From Oscillospiraceae bacterium (GTDB taxonomy: Bacteria > Bacillota > Clostridia > Oscillospirales > Oscillospiraceae), in the NCBI GenBank assembly GCA_015067995.1, contig SVLJ01000007.1:40403-104402 (forward strand): a DNA stretch of 64,000 bases, in the 5' to 3' direction. The notes beneath the pieces were generated by a model, which ran no database searches, had not been told where the DNA came from, and saw only the letters and a program-made list of their open reading frames with translations. Below, one piece after another: positions 45,805-55,216 of the stretch. The position numbers and the translations under genes were made by a program. Within the stretch, counting starts at the first letter, position 1, and each line of letters begins with the position of its first letter.

Positions 45805-48564
45805 ATGGATTACAATAAGACCATCAATCTGCCCAAGACCGAGTTCCCCATGCGTGCCGGTCTGCCCAAGCGTGAGCCCGAAATGCTCAAGCACTGGCAG
45901 GAGCTGGACATCTACAACGAGCTGCTGAAGAAGAACGAGGGTAAGCCCCGTTTCTCTCTGCATGACGGCCCTCCCTTCTCCAACGGCAATCCCCACATGG
46001 GCCATGCCATGAACAAGTCTCTGAAGGATATCATCGTCCGTTCCTACGCCATGCGCGGCTATTACACTCCCTATATCCCCGGCTGGGATAACCACGGAAT
46101 GCCCATCGAGTCTGCCATCATCAAAGAGCAGAAGCTCAACCACAAGGCCATGAGCGTGCCTGAGTTCCGCTCTGCCTGCCATGCCTATGCCCAGAAGTAT
46201 GTGGACATCCAGATGAAGGGTTTCCAGCGTATGGGCGTTGTGGGCGACTGGGAGCATCCCTACCTGACCATGAGCCCCGGCTTCGAGGCTGAGGAGGTCA
46301 AGGTCTTCGGCGAGATGTACAAGAAGGGCTACATCTACAAGGGCCTCAAGCCCGTGTATTGGTGCGCCCACGACGAGACCGCTCTGGCTGAGGCAGAGAT
46401 CGAGTATAAGGACGATCCCTGTACCACCGTGTATGTGAAGTTCCCGGTGAAGGACGACAAGGGCAAGCTGGCTCAGTACGGCGACCTCTCCAAGATGTTC
46501 TTCGTCATTTGGACCACCACTATCTGGACTCTGCCCGGCAACCTGGCCATCGCTGTCCATCCCATGGAGAGCTATGTGCTGGTGAAGGCCGACAACGGCG
46601 AGATGTATATTATGGCCGAGGCTCTGTGCAGCAAGGTCATGATGATCGGCGGCTTTGAGAACTATGAGATCGTGGCCACCTTCGTGGGTCAGGATTTCGA
46701 GTATATGCTGGCTCAGCATCCCTTCCTGGACAAGACCAGCCAGCTGGTCACCGCCGACTATGTTACCATGGATTCCGGTACCGGCTGCGTTCATACCGCT
46801 CCCGGCTTCGGTGCTGACGACTATCAGACTTGTCGCCGTTACGGCATGGAGATGGTGGTGCCTGTGGACGATCAGGGCAAGCACACCGACTATGCCGGCA
46901 AGTACGCCGGTCTCAAGACCGAGGAATCCAACCCCATTATTCTGGCCGATATGAAGGAGAGCGGCGCTCTGTTCGCCTCCGAGGACATCATCCACAGCTA
47001 TCCCCACTGCTGGCGCTGCAAGCACCCCATCATCTTCCGCGCCACTCCCCAGTGGTTCTGCTCCGTGGACGCATTCAAGGACGACGCCTGCGCTGCCTGC
47101 GACGATGTGCGCTGGGTGCCCGGCTGGGGCATTGACCGCATGAAGTCCATGATCCGTGAGCGTACCGACTGGTGCATCAGCCGTCAGCGCAAGTGGGGCC
47201 TGCCTATCCCCGTGGTTTACTGCAAGGACTGCGGCAAGCCCATCGTCACTGACGAGACCATCGCTGCCATCTCTGCTCTGTTTGCCGCCGAGGGCTCCAA
47301 CGCATGGTTTGCAAAGGAAGCTGCCGAGATCCTGCCCGAGGGCTTCACCTGCCCCCACTGCGGCAAGGCTGAGGGCTTCGAGAAGGAGACCGATACTCTG
47401 GACGGCTGGTTCGACTCCGGTTCCTCTCACTTCGCATCCATGAAGCGCGATCAGGGCTTCTGGCCTGCTGATATGTATATCGAGGGTCTGGACCAGTATC
47501 GTGGCTGGTTCCAGGCTGCCATGCTTACTGCTGTCGGTTCCACCGGCAAGGCACAGTCTCCCTTCCGTGAGTGCCTGACCCACGGCTGGACCGTGGACGG
47601 CGAGGGCCGCGCCATGCACAAGTCTCTGGGTAACGGAATGGATCCCGCTGAGATCATGGATAAGTACGGTGCAGACCTGCTGCGTCTGTGGGCCGCTTCT
47701 GCCGACTATCACGCCGACGTCCGCTGTTCCGACGCCATCTTCAAGCAGCTGAGCCAGAACTATCTGAAGTTCCGCAATACCGCCCGCTACTGCCTGGGCA
47801 ATCTGGACGGCTTTGATCCCTCCAACCTGACACCCGCCGCAGAGATGGAAGAACTGGACCGCTGGGCCATCACCCGTCTCAACGCTCTGATGGAGAAGTG
47901 CCGCCAGGCTTACGACGATTATGAGTTCCTGGTCATTACCCACGCCGTCAACGACTTCTGCGTGGTGGAGCTCAGCAACTTCTATCTGGATATCATCAAG
48001 GATCGCCTCTACTGCGAGGAGGCCGACGGTGCCAAGCGCCGCAGCGCCCAGACCGCTCTGTATCTGATTCTGGATACCATGACCAAGCTGATGGCTCCCA
48101 TCCTGTGCTTCACCTGCGATGAGATCTGGCTGTCTATGCCCCATGCTGAGGGTGACGATGCCCGCAACGTCCTGTTCAACGACATGAACGCCGTGTTCAC
48201 CGAGTACGCTCTGGACGATGCTGCCATGGCCAAGTGGGAGAAGATCATCGAGGTTCGCACTGTGGTCAACGGCGTGCTGGAGACTGCCCGTGCCGAGAAG
48301 AAGATCGGCAAGGCGCTGGAAGCCGCTGTGGAGCTGACTGTTCCCGCCGAGGATGCGTTCCTGGCCGAGATGGACGCCGATGCGCTGGCTGATCTGTTCA
48401 TCGTCTCTCAGGTGAACGTCACTGTGGGCAGCGAGATCAGCGCTTCCGTTGCCAACGCAGTCGGCGCCAAGTGCCCCCGCTGCTGGAAGCATTCTTCCAA
48501 CCCCGGCACCGACGACCTGTGCCCCCGCTGCGCCAAGGTCATTGCCAAGATTCCTCAGTTCTAA
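45805..48564 (+). CDS. ileS: Isoleucine--tRNA ligase
   Basis: LHDGPPFSNGNPHMGHAMNKSLKDIIVR; GWDNHGMPIE; AMHKSLGNGMDPAEIM; C-terminal Zn CPRCWKHS..CPRCAKVI. Confidence 0.97.
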   Translation: MDYNKTINLPKTEFPMRAGLPKREPEMLKHWQELDIYNELLKKNEGKPRFSLHDGPPFSNGNPHMGHAMNKSLKDIIVRSYAMRGYYTPYIPGWDNHGMPIESAIIKEQKLNHKAMSVPEFRSACHAYAQKYVDIQMKGFQRMGVVGDWEHPYLTMSPGFEAEEVKVFGEMYKKGYIYKGLKPVYWCAHDETALAEAEIEYKDDPCTTVYVKFPVKDDKGKLAQYGDLSKMFFVIWTTTIWTLPGNLAIAVHPMESYVLVKADNGEMYIMAEALCSKVMMIGGFENYEIVATFVGQDFEYMLAQHPFLDKTSQLVTADYVTMDSGTGCVHTAPGFGADDYQTCRRYGMEMVVPVDDQGKHTDYAGKYAGLKTEESNPIILADMKESGALFASEDIIHSYPHCWRCKHPIIFRATPQWFCSVDAFKDDACAACDDVRWVPGWGIDRMKSMIRERTDWCISRQRKWGLPIPVVYCKDCGKPIVTDETIAAISALFAAEGSNAWFAKEAAEILPEGFTCPHCGKAEGFEKETDTLDGWFDSGSSHFASMKRDQGFWPADMYIEGLDQYRGWFQAAMLTAVGSTGKAQSPFRECLTHGWTVDGEGRAMHKSLGNGMDPAEIMDKYGADLLRLWAASADYHADVRCSDAIFKQLSQNYLKFRNTARYCLGNLDGFDPSNLTPAAEMEELDRWAITRLNALMEKCRQAYDDYEFLVITHAVNDFCVVELSNFYLDIIKDRLYCEEADGAKRRSAQTALYLILDTMTKLMAPILCFTCDEIWLSMPHAEGDDARNVLFNDMNAVFTEYALDDAAMAKWEKIIEVRTVVNGVLETARAEKKIGKALEAAVELTVPAEDAFLAEMDADALADLFIVSQVNVTVGSEISASVANAVGAKCPRCWKHSSNPGTDDLCPRCAKVIAKIPQF

Positions 48565-48573
48565 GAACTCTCT

Positions 48574-48613
48574 AAAAAACGGAGTCTTCCGAAAAGGAAG
48601 ACTCCGTTTTTTG
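48574..48613 (+). terminator. Intrinsic terminator downstream of ileS
   Basis: AAAAAACGGAGTCTTCC-gaaa-GGAAGACTCCGTTTTTT. Confidence 0.9.
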
Positions 48614-48710
48614 ACATCTGGTCATATAATAAATTTAAAAACTGGTCATTTTAATATAATCAGGGTGGGGGTATAGTAAGGACGAAATTTCCAGAAATGG
48701 AGGAAAATCC

Positions 48711-49271
48711 GTGAAAAAGTCTCTGTCTACCACGAAAATTGTTTTTATTGCCATGCTGGCAGCGCTGGTGTATGTGGTCACCATATTCCGCTTTCCCCTG
48801 CTGGGTTCCAAGGTACATCTGGGCAATGCCGTGTGCCTGCTCAGCGGTCTGCTGATGGGGCCTGCTGCCGGTGGTCTGGCCGCGGGAGTCGGTTCCGCTC
48901 TGAATGATGCCCTGTACGGCGGCTATGATTTTATTCAGGCGGCCATTACCTTTGTTTCCAAATTTGCCATGGGCTGGGTCTGTGGTAAGATTGCTTTTTC
49001 CGGTGGTCGGGAGGCCAGATCCCATGGTTGGAATCTGGCTGCCGCGGTGCTGGGGGCTTTGACCTATGTGGCCCTGTATATGCTCAAGACCTACGTATAC
49101 CAGAGCTTTGTCTATGGCTATCCTATGGATGCGGTGCTGTTCACCATGGGCAGCAAGCTGCCCGGTTCTCTGATCAATGCTGCGGCAGCGGTCGTGGTGG
49201 CTCCTGTTTTCTATACCGGGCTGCGTCCTGCGCTGGAACGCGCCGGCGTTCTGAAGAGGCTGCGGGGATAA
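48711..49271 (+). CDS. ECF transporter S component
   Basis: TKIVFIAMLAALVYVVTIFRFPLLGSKVHLGNAVCLLSGLLMGPAAGGLAAGVGSALNDAL. Confidence 0.85.
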   Translation: MKKSLSTTKIVFIAMLAALVYVVTIFRFPLLGSKVHLGNAVCLLSGLLMGPAAGGLAAGVGSALNDALYGGYDFIQAAITFVSKFAMGWVCGKIAFSGGREARSHGWNLAAAVLGALTYVALYMLKTYVYQSFVYGYPMDAVLFTMGSKLPGSLINAAAAVVVAPVFYTGLRPALERAGVLKRLRG

Positions 49272-49433
49272 ACATGTAATGCGGATTTTCAATTCAAAAC
49301 TTTAATCGAAAATCCCGTGTGCTGCGCACGCTCGAATTGTGCCGTTGGCACAAATCATTGTCTCATAAAAAATTGACGTGCTTCGAGCCTTAAAAAGTGT
49401 CAAAAGCTTTTTAACCAGTTTTCGTATAAACGA

Positions 49434-49460
49434 GACGTCCGGGAAACCGGACGTCTTCTT
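49434..49460 (+). terminator. Terminator-like hairpin
   Basis: GACGTCCGG-gaaa-CCGGACGTC-TTCTTTCT. Confidence 0.6.
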
Positions 49461-49575
49461 TCTGGCGTCTTTTGTGTTGATTTGGGGCATCAAAAAACTT
49501 CCTTCGCCGATCCGACGAAGGAAGTTTGGCATCCGACATTAACAGCCCGATCATCTGGAATAAGTGCTGTTTTCC

Positions 49576-50097
49576 TCAGATGTTTTGCATGTCTTTTCCT
49601 GTGGCATTTTTTATGAACTCACGAAATGCTTCCACAGTGCCGCCCGTAATGCTTTTTTTGTCATACACCTGGGCGTGGTTTTGACTAAACACAAACACAA
49701 AGTAATCCGCTGTCTCTGCAAGCATCATGATCGTGCTGTATTTAAAATCCGAACTGCCAAGTTCTGTTTCCGAATGATATCCTTCTTCTTTGAATGTTAC
49801 GGTTGCTTTGTCCAGTCCCGGCAGCATTCGTTTCCTTGCTACATAGCCGTTGATTCTATCTTCGAAAATCAAAGTAAAAAAGAGAACTGCCGCAACGAGC
49901 CATGTGACAATCGTGCGGAAATCAAGCACAAATTCCTTGTCTCCAAGAGGTAATGTAAGCAAAAGAGCAAGCAGGATGACCATTATGCCGAACACATGTG
50001 ATCGACGGCTTCTCTTTTTTCGCGCCGTCTTTCTGAGTGCTTTTGCCATAATGGTGATTGCTTCTTGATTATACGCTGTTTCAAACTTAAACTCCAT
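49576..50097 (-). CDS. YcxB-like hypothetical membrane protein
   Basis: 173 aa; MEFKFETAYNQEAITIMAKALRKTARK, two TM segments, C-terminal FREFIKNATGK; lower GC than its neighbours. Confidence 0.65.
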   Translation of the reverse strand: MEFKFETAYNQEAITIMAKALRKTARKKRSRRSHVFGIMVILLALLLTLPLGDKEFVLDFRTIVTWLVAAVLFFTLIFEDRINGYVARKRMLPGLDKATVTFKEEGYHSETELGSSDFKYSTIMMLAETADYFVFVFSQNHAQVYDKKSITGGTVEAFREFIKNATGKDMQNI

Positions 50098-50356
50098 TTG
50101 CGCACCTCCTTAAATGTGGGCAGCAGATTTTTATGGCCCAATGCCATCAGCCGTTTTCCATATAGCTGAAACCTGTTGTCAAAGTCTGATTGGTCAGTTC
50201 CAGTCTAACAAACTCCTGCCTGAACGTCAACAGCTGGTGAAACCGCCGGGAATTCTTTTATCAACGCAAAAGGGTCGTTCTGCCCGCAGTTGAATTCTTC
50301 ACAAAAACCGTGTAAACTATATTAAGTAATTTCGATATTGAATCAGGAGAACGCCT

Positions 50357-50902
50357 ATGCTGTATTTGTTGTTTGGCGCTGCGGCGCTGGGTCTGCTGGC
50401 GCTGGATCAGTGGGCGAAGCTATGGACGGTGGCCAATTTTGCCGCACCCACAGCGGCCAATATCTATTCCACCCCCGATCCGGCAAAGCCTTTCCTGCCG
50501 GGGCTGGTAGAGCTGACTCGTGTTCATAATTACGGCGCGGCGTGGTCCAGCTTTTCCGGCCAGAAGTGGCTGCTGATCGGCCTGACCTCTGTGCTTCTGG
50601 CCATCGTGTTGGTGCTGCTGGTCAAGAGGGTGGTTCGCCATCCCCTGGGTGTGGCGGCCTGTATGCTGATCTTTACCGGCGGCGTGGGCAATCTGATTGA
50701 CCGTGTGCGGGCAGGCTATGTGGTGGATATGTTCCACTTTGAGTTCTGGCCCAGCTATCCGGTGTTCAATGTGGCGGATATCTGCGTAGTCATTGGTGCC
50801 GTCATTGGTTCGGTGTACTATCTGTGGCTTTACGAAAAATACGATGCAAAACAGCCGAAAGAGGAAATCACTGATGGAGAAGCTGACGCTCCAACCGAAT
50901 AA
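50357..50902 (+). CDS. lspA: Signal peptidase II
   Basis: LDQWAKLWTV; HNYGAAWSSFSG; GGVGNLIDRVRAGYVVDMFHFEFWPSYPVFNVADICVVIGA. Confidence 0.94.
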   Translation: MLYLLFGAAALGLLALDQWAKLWTVANFAAPTAANIYSTPDPAKPFLPGLVELTRVHNYGAAWSSFSGQKWLLIGLTSVLLAIVLVLLVKRVVRHPLGVAACMLIFTGGVGNLIDRVRAGYVVDMFHFEFWPSYPVFNVADICVVIGAVIGSVYYLWLYEKYDAKQPKEEITDGEADAPTE

Positions 50903-51791
50903 AGAGGACGCCGGGAAGCGCATCGACGCGTGGCTTTCCGCTGTGCTGGAGAACACCACCCGCTCTGCGGCCCAGCGTCTGCTGGAGGAGGGGCGTGTCG
51001 TCATCGGCGGCAGGACACCTGCCAAGAATTATAAGCTGACCGGCGGTGAAGCGGTGGAAGTGTTGCTGCCGGAGCCGGAACCGGTGAATGTGATTCCCCA
51101 GGACATTCCGCTGGATGTGGTATATGAGGATGGGGACGTCATCGTGGTGAACAAACCCAAGGGACTGGTGGTGCATCCTGCCCCTGGTCATCCCGACGGC
51201 ACACTGGTGAACGCCCTGCTTTACCATTGTGGAGACAGTCTTTCCGGTATCGGCGGTGAGCTGCGGCCGGGTATCGTCCACCGCATTGACCGGGATACCT
51301 CCGGCCTGATCATTGCCGCCAAGAACGACATGGCTCATCAGGGACTTGCCGCACAGCTGCAGGATCATACGCTGGCCCGTACCTATGAGTGCATTGTCAC
51401 CGGCAATCTCCGGGAAGACAGCGGTACCGTGGACGCGCCTATCGGCCGCCACCATACCGACCGGAAGAAGATGGCGGTTGTTTCGGACGGAAGAAATGCC
51501 GTTACCCATTGGGAGGTCATTGCCCGCTATCCCGGATTTACCCACGTCCGCTGCCGTCTGAAGACGGGGCGTACCCATCAGATCCGTGTTCATATGGCGC
51601 ATCTGGGACATCCCATTCTGGGAGACACGGTGTACGGCAATAAAAAGCCGATTCCCGGTCTGCAGGGACAGTGTCTGCAGGCGGTCGGACTGCGGTTTCT
51701 CCACCCCCGGACAGGAGAACTGTTGGAGCTGACCTGCCCCCGGTCGGAGGAGTTTGAGGAGCAGCTGCGGAAGCTGTCTGCCCGACGCTGA
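50874..51791 (+). CDS. RluA/RluD family pseudouridine synthase
   Basis: GLVVHPAPGHPDGTLVNALL; GIVHRIDRDTSGLIIAAKND; GRTHQIRVHMAHLGHPILGDTVYG. Confidence 0.95.
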   Translation: MEKLTLQPNKEDAGKRIDAWLSAVLENTTRSAAQRLLEEGRVVIGGRTPAKNYKLTGGEAVEVLLPEPEPVNVIPQDIPLDVVYEDGDVIVVNKPKGLVVHPAPGHPDGTLVNALLYHCGDSLSGIGGELRPGIVHRIDRDTSGLIIAAKNDMAHQGLAAQLQDHTLARTYECIVTGNLREDSGTVDAPIGRHHTDRKKMAVVSDGRNAVTHWEVIARYPGFTHVRCRLKTGRTHQIRVHMAHLGHPILGDTVYGNKKPIPGLQGQCLQAVGLRFLHPRTGELLELTCPRSEEFEEQLRKLSARR

Positions 51792-51814
51792 TACAAAGAA
51801 CAGGAGAAAACAGG

Positions 51815-52492
51815 ATGTTTCAGGGCTTTACAGATGAAACGGTGGATTTCATGTGGGGAATCCGCTTCAACAACGAAAGAACGTGGTTTGAGGCCAACAA
51901 GCAGGTGTATCTGGATCATCTTTACCGACCCATGAAGGAGCTGGGAGATGAGATGTATGACCACATTTCCGGTCACCTGAAGGACTACGGACTCATTGGC
52001 AAGGTATCCCGGATTTACCGGGACGCCCGGCGGCTCCACGGCCGCGGGCCGTATAAGGATCACCTGTGGATCAGTGTGGAACAGCCGGGAGATCTGTGGA
52101 CGGCGCGCCCCTGCTTCTGGTTTGAGCTGGCACCGGAGAACTGGAGCTACGGCATGGGATATTATATGGCAAAGCCCGTCACCATGGCGAAGCTCCGTGC
52201 CCGGATGGAGCGTGACCCGACGGACATGCTGAAGCTGACCCGTGCTCTGAACCGCCAGCAGGAGTTTGTGCTCAGCGGCGAGGAGTATAAGAAACCGAAA
52301 CCCGGCACACCCGATCCGGTGCTGGAACCGTGGTATCGCAAGAAGAACTTCTCCCTTGTCCATGAGGAGCCTCTGACGGAGGAACTGTTCTCCCGTGATA
52401 TTGCGGAGCGGCTGAAGACGGGCTTTGATTTCCTGCTGCCCTATTACCGTTATTTCGTCACTCTGGACGGTGACGCCGATCCCAGAGAGTGA
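51815..52492 (+). CDS. DUF2461 family protein
   Basis: MFQGFTDETVDFMWGIRFNNERTWFEANKQVYLDHLYRPMKELG; RIYRDARRLHGRGPYKDHLWI. Confidence 0.85.
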   Translation: MFQGFTDETVDFMWGIRFNNERTWFEANKQVYLDHLYRPMKELGDEMYDHISGHLKDYGLIGKVSRIYRDARRLHGRGPYKDHLWISVEQPGDLWTARPCFWFELAPENWSYGMGYYMAKPVTMAKLRARMERDPTDMLKLTRALNRQQEFVLSGEEYKKPKPGTPDPVLEPWYRKKNFSLVHEEPLTEELFSRDIAERLKTGFDFLLPYYRYFVTLDGDADPRE

Positions 52493-52510
52493 GGATGTGC
52501 ATTATGCAGA

Positions 52511-52556
52511 AAAACCGTTGTGTTTCCCCGTACCAAGGGAAACACAACGGTTTTTG
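52511..52556. terminator. Bidirectional intrinsic terminator
   Basis: AACCGTTGTGTTTCCC..GGGAAACACAACGGTTTTT. Confidence 0.85.
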
Positions 52557-53279
52557 TCAGTGCGCGGCCAGCGCAGCCTCCAGTTCCCGGAGGATTTCTG
52601 CCCGGGACACAGGCGGCACATGCCCGTGTACATAGATGTTAAAATCGGTGGAACGCAGCATATCCATATATGCTGCCAGCTTTGCCCGGTCATAGCCGCC
52701 GTCCAGCCCGTAAAAATCTCCGGTGTGTCCGTCGCCGGCAAAAAGAATCCGTCGTTCCGGAATGAGGATCACCACGGAATCCTCAGAGTGGGGGCCGCCG
52801 ACTCGCCGCGCTTCGCAATGCAGGCCGCCCAGATCGAAGGATAGGGTATCCCGGAAGGTCATGTCAGCCGGAACGATCCGGATCTGTGAGCGGTGTGGAT
52901 ATTCCAGCCGGATATGGGTGTCGCAGAATGCAATGTCCTCTCCGGTGCGCAGCCGCTGCTCCATAGCCTCGTCGGTCCATTCCCAACGCTGCATGGTGCG
53001 CAGCTGACGGTCAGTGGCCTCGCATGCCGCGGTGAGACCATCGAAGGCGCACATGGCAAAGCTATGGTCCCAGTGCCAGTGTGTGATGACGGCAATGCGG
53101 GGCATAGGCAGTCTCTGCGCCGCCAACGCCTGACGAAACAGAGCGAGGTGTGCCGGGGAATTGCCGCAGTCGATCATCAATGCGTAGTTTTTGCCTTGCA
53201 CATATCCCAGCGCGGGGCGATCGGTGGCCTCCGAATGGGGGAGATACCAGACATTGTCACAGAGCTTCTTCAGTTCCAT
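52557..53279 (-). CDS. MBL fold metallo-hydrolase
   Basis: THWHWDHSFAMCAFDG; GGPHSEDSVVILIPERRILFAGDGHTGDF. Confidence 0.9.
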   Translation of the reverse strand: MELKKLCDNVWYLPHSEATDRPALGYVQGKNYALMIDCGNSPAHLALFRQALAAQRLPMPRIAVITHWHWDHSFAMCAFDGLTAACEATDRQLRTMQRWEWTDEAMEQRLRTGEDIAFCDTHIRLEYPHRSQIRIVPADMTFRDTLSFDLGGLHCEARRVGGPHSEDSVVILIPERRILFAGDGHTGDFYGLDGGYDRAKLAAYMDMLRSTDFNIYVHGHVPPVSRAEILRELEAALAAH

Positions 53280-53354
53280 GGTGTTTCCTCCCGTGAATGG
53301 AGATTGTACCTCCATTGTATCGGAGACGGCGCCGCAGGGCAAGTGCGGCGCGCA

Positions 53355-53390
53355 AAAAATCAGGAGCAGACCGCCCGGTCTGCTCCTGAA
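53355..53390 (-). terminator. Intrinsic terminator downstream of adenine deaminase
   Basis: Minus strand TCAGGAGCAGACC-gggc-GGTCTGCTCCTGA-TTTTTT. Confidence 0.9.
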
Positions 53391-53413
53391 ACGATATTGG
53401 AAGATATGTGGAG

Positions 53414-55183
53414 TTATTCCACAACACCCACGATGGGATCGATGATCTCGCCCTTTTCCACGTCGATGAAGCCCTTGTCGGTAACGGCGTAGGCTTCGAT
53501 GCAGGCCAGGCAGATGAAGCACAGGAACATGAAGGGGATCTGGATGGGAGTGCCCATCTCGTAGGCAACGGCGTTCAGTGCCTTCTTCTGGGCTGCCAGC
53601 TCGTCCAGAGAGAGGTCGCTCATGAGGCCGCAGATGGGATAGGCCACCTCGGCAGCCACCTTTCCGTCACGGACGATGACCTGACCGCCGCCCAGCTCGG
53701 CAACGCGGTTCACGGCCAGAGCCATGTCCTCAAAGCTGTCGCCCATAACGATAATGTTGTGGTTGTCGTGACCCACGGAGGAGGCCAGAGCGCCGCCCTT
53801 GATGTGGAAGCCGCCCATGAAGGCCTTGCCGATGTTGCCGTTCTTGCCGTGACGCTCCACCTGAGCGATGTACAGCACGTCCTGCTCGGTGTCGCACTGG
53901 ATGACGCCGTCCACTACATTCAGCTCCACGTCGCGGCGGCTGGTGAAGGGAATGTAGGGCAGAGTGTCCATGCACATGACCTTCACCTTCTTGGCACCCT
54001 CGGGAGCCTTCATCTTGAAGCTGTCAGCAGTGATGGGGTTGACGAAATGGACGGTGTTCAGCAGGCAGGGCTCGTGCTTGGGAGTCTCATAGTGGACGAT
54101 CAGCTGGCCGTTCTCGGTGACCTGCTTGCCGCCGGCGATGGTGGTGAGAACCTTGAAGTCCTCGGCACCGGTGGTGATATTGATGTCGGCGCGGCGGCCG
54201 GGTGTCAGAGAGCCGATCTTGTTCTCCATCTGGAATGCCCGGGCGGCATTGATGGTGACAAACTGGATGCCCTTCAGGAAGCTCAGACCCTGACCGAAGG
54301 CGGTGCGCAGAGCATCGTCCAGATGGCCGCGGTCCTTCAGATCGCAGGTGTGCAGGTCGTCGGTGACGATGGAGACGTTGGCGGTATCCACGCCGCTCTT
54401 CATCACGGCCTGCAGCAGACCCAGCGTCATGTTGCGGGCAGCAGAGCCTTCGCGCAGCTGCAGATGGATGCCGTTGCGCAGACGCTCATAGACATCCTGT
54501 TCGCAGAAGGACTCGTGGCAGGTGGTGATGCCGGCTGCGGCGCAGGCGGCCATGTTGGGGCCGTAGATGCCGGGCAGATGGCCCTGAGCAGTCTTGCCGG
54601 GCATGGACAGAGTGTCGCCGATGGACTCCAGCAGCTCGGGATGCTCGGCCAGAACGTAGTGGCCAACACACTCGGAAAGACCCACGGCGTCCTGACGCTG
54701 CAGAGCCTTACGGATGATCTCAGGGTCAAACTTGCCGCCGGAGGTCTCCAGATTGGGTGCGAAGGGAACATGAGAGGGAACGATGAAGTAGACCTTCAGG
54801 TCGGTGCCCTCGGCCTCCTTCAGACAGGCCTCGATGCCCTCCAGACCGGCCACAACGCCTACCTCATGGAGGTCGGTCATGATGCCGGTGGTGCCGTGGA
54901 GCAGCACGCCCTCAGCGAAGGGACGCATAGCCAGAGAGGAGCTTTCGGGATGGATGTGGCCGTCCAGAAAACCGGGGGTGATGTACTTGCCCTCGGCGTC
55001 GATGATCTTGGTGCCTTCGCCGATGCAGTAGGAAACATCGCCCACGGCAGCAATGGTGTCACCGCAGACGGCAACGCCGCCGTCATAGATCTCGCCGGAG
55101 TACACGTTGACGATCTTGCCGTTAGTGACCACCAGGTCGGCGGGCTTCAAGCCCTTGGCAACTGCCAGAAGTTCCTTGTTCAT
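53414..55183 (-). CDS. ade: Adenine deaminase
   Basis: YITPGFLDGHIHPESSSLAMRPFAEGVLLHGTTGIMTDLHE; GKTAQGHLPGIYG; SVGHDNHNIIVMG. Confidence 0.93.
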   Translation of the reverse strand: MNKELLAVAKGLKPADLVVTNGKIVNVYSGEIYDGGVAVCGDTIAAVGDVSYCIGEGTKIIDAEGKYITPGFLDGHIHPESSSLAMRPFAEGVLLHGTTGIMTDLHEVGVVAGLEGIEACLKEAEGTDLKVYFIVPSHVPFAPNLETSGGKFDPEIIRKALQRQDAVGLSECVGHYVLAEHPELLESIGDTLSMPGKTAQGHLPGIYGPNMAACAAAGITTCHESFCEQDVYERLRNGIHLQLREGSAARNMTLGLLQAVMKSGVDTANVSIVTDDLHTCDLKDRGHLDDALRTAFGQGLSFLKGIQFVTINAARAFQMENKIGSLTPGRRADINITTGAEDFKVLTTIAGGKQVTENGQLIVHYETPKHEPCLLNTVHFVNPITADSFKMKAPEGAKKVKVMCMDTLPYIPFTSRRDVELNVVDGVIQCDTEQDVLYIAQVERHGKNGNIGKAFMGGFHIKGGALASSVGHDNHNIIVMGDSFEDMALAVNRVAELGGGQVIVRDGKVAAEVAYPICGLMSDLSLDELAAQKKALNAVAYEMGTPIQIPFMFLCFICLACIEAYAVTDKGFIDVEKGEIIDPIVGVVE

Positions 55184-55216
55184 GGGTAGGGTTCCTCCTT
55201 ATATAAAATATTGAAT

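Noticed and set aside
45781-48492. 903-aa minus-strand ORF antisense to ileS
   Set aside because: Shadow ORF; ileS is unmistakable on the plus strand with T-box, RBS and terminator.
53408-55189. 593-aa plus-strand ORF over adenine deaminase, and similar ones over the amidohydrolase (55211-56596), aspS (4341-5969), serS (10060-11700) and the U32 peptidase (21168-22886)
   Set aside because: All are antisense to well-recognised conserved genes and show the same codon-bias artefact.
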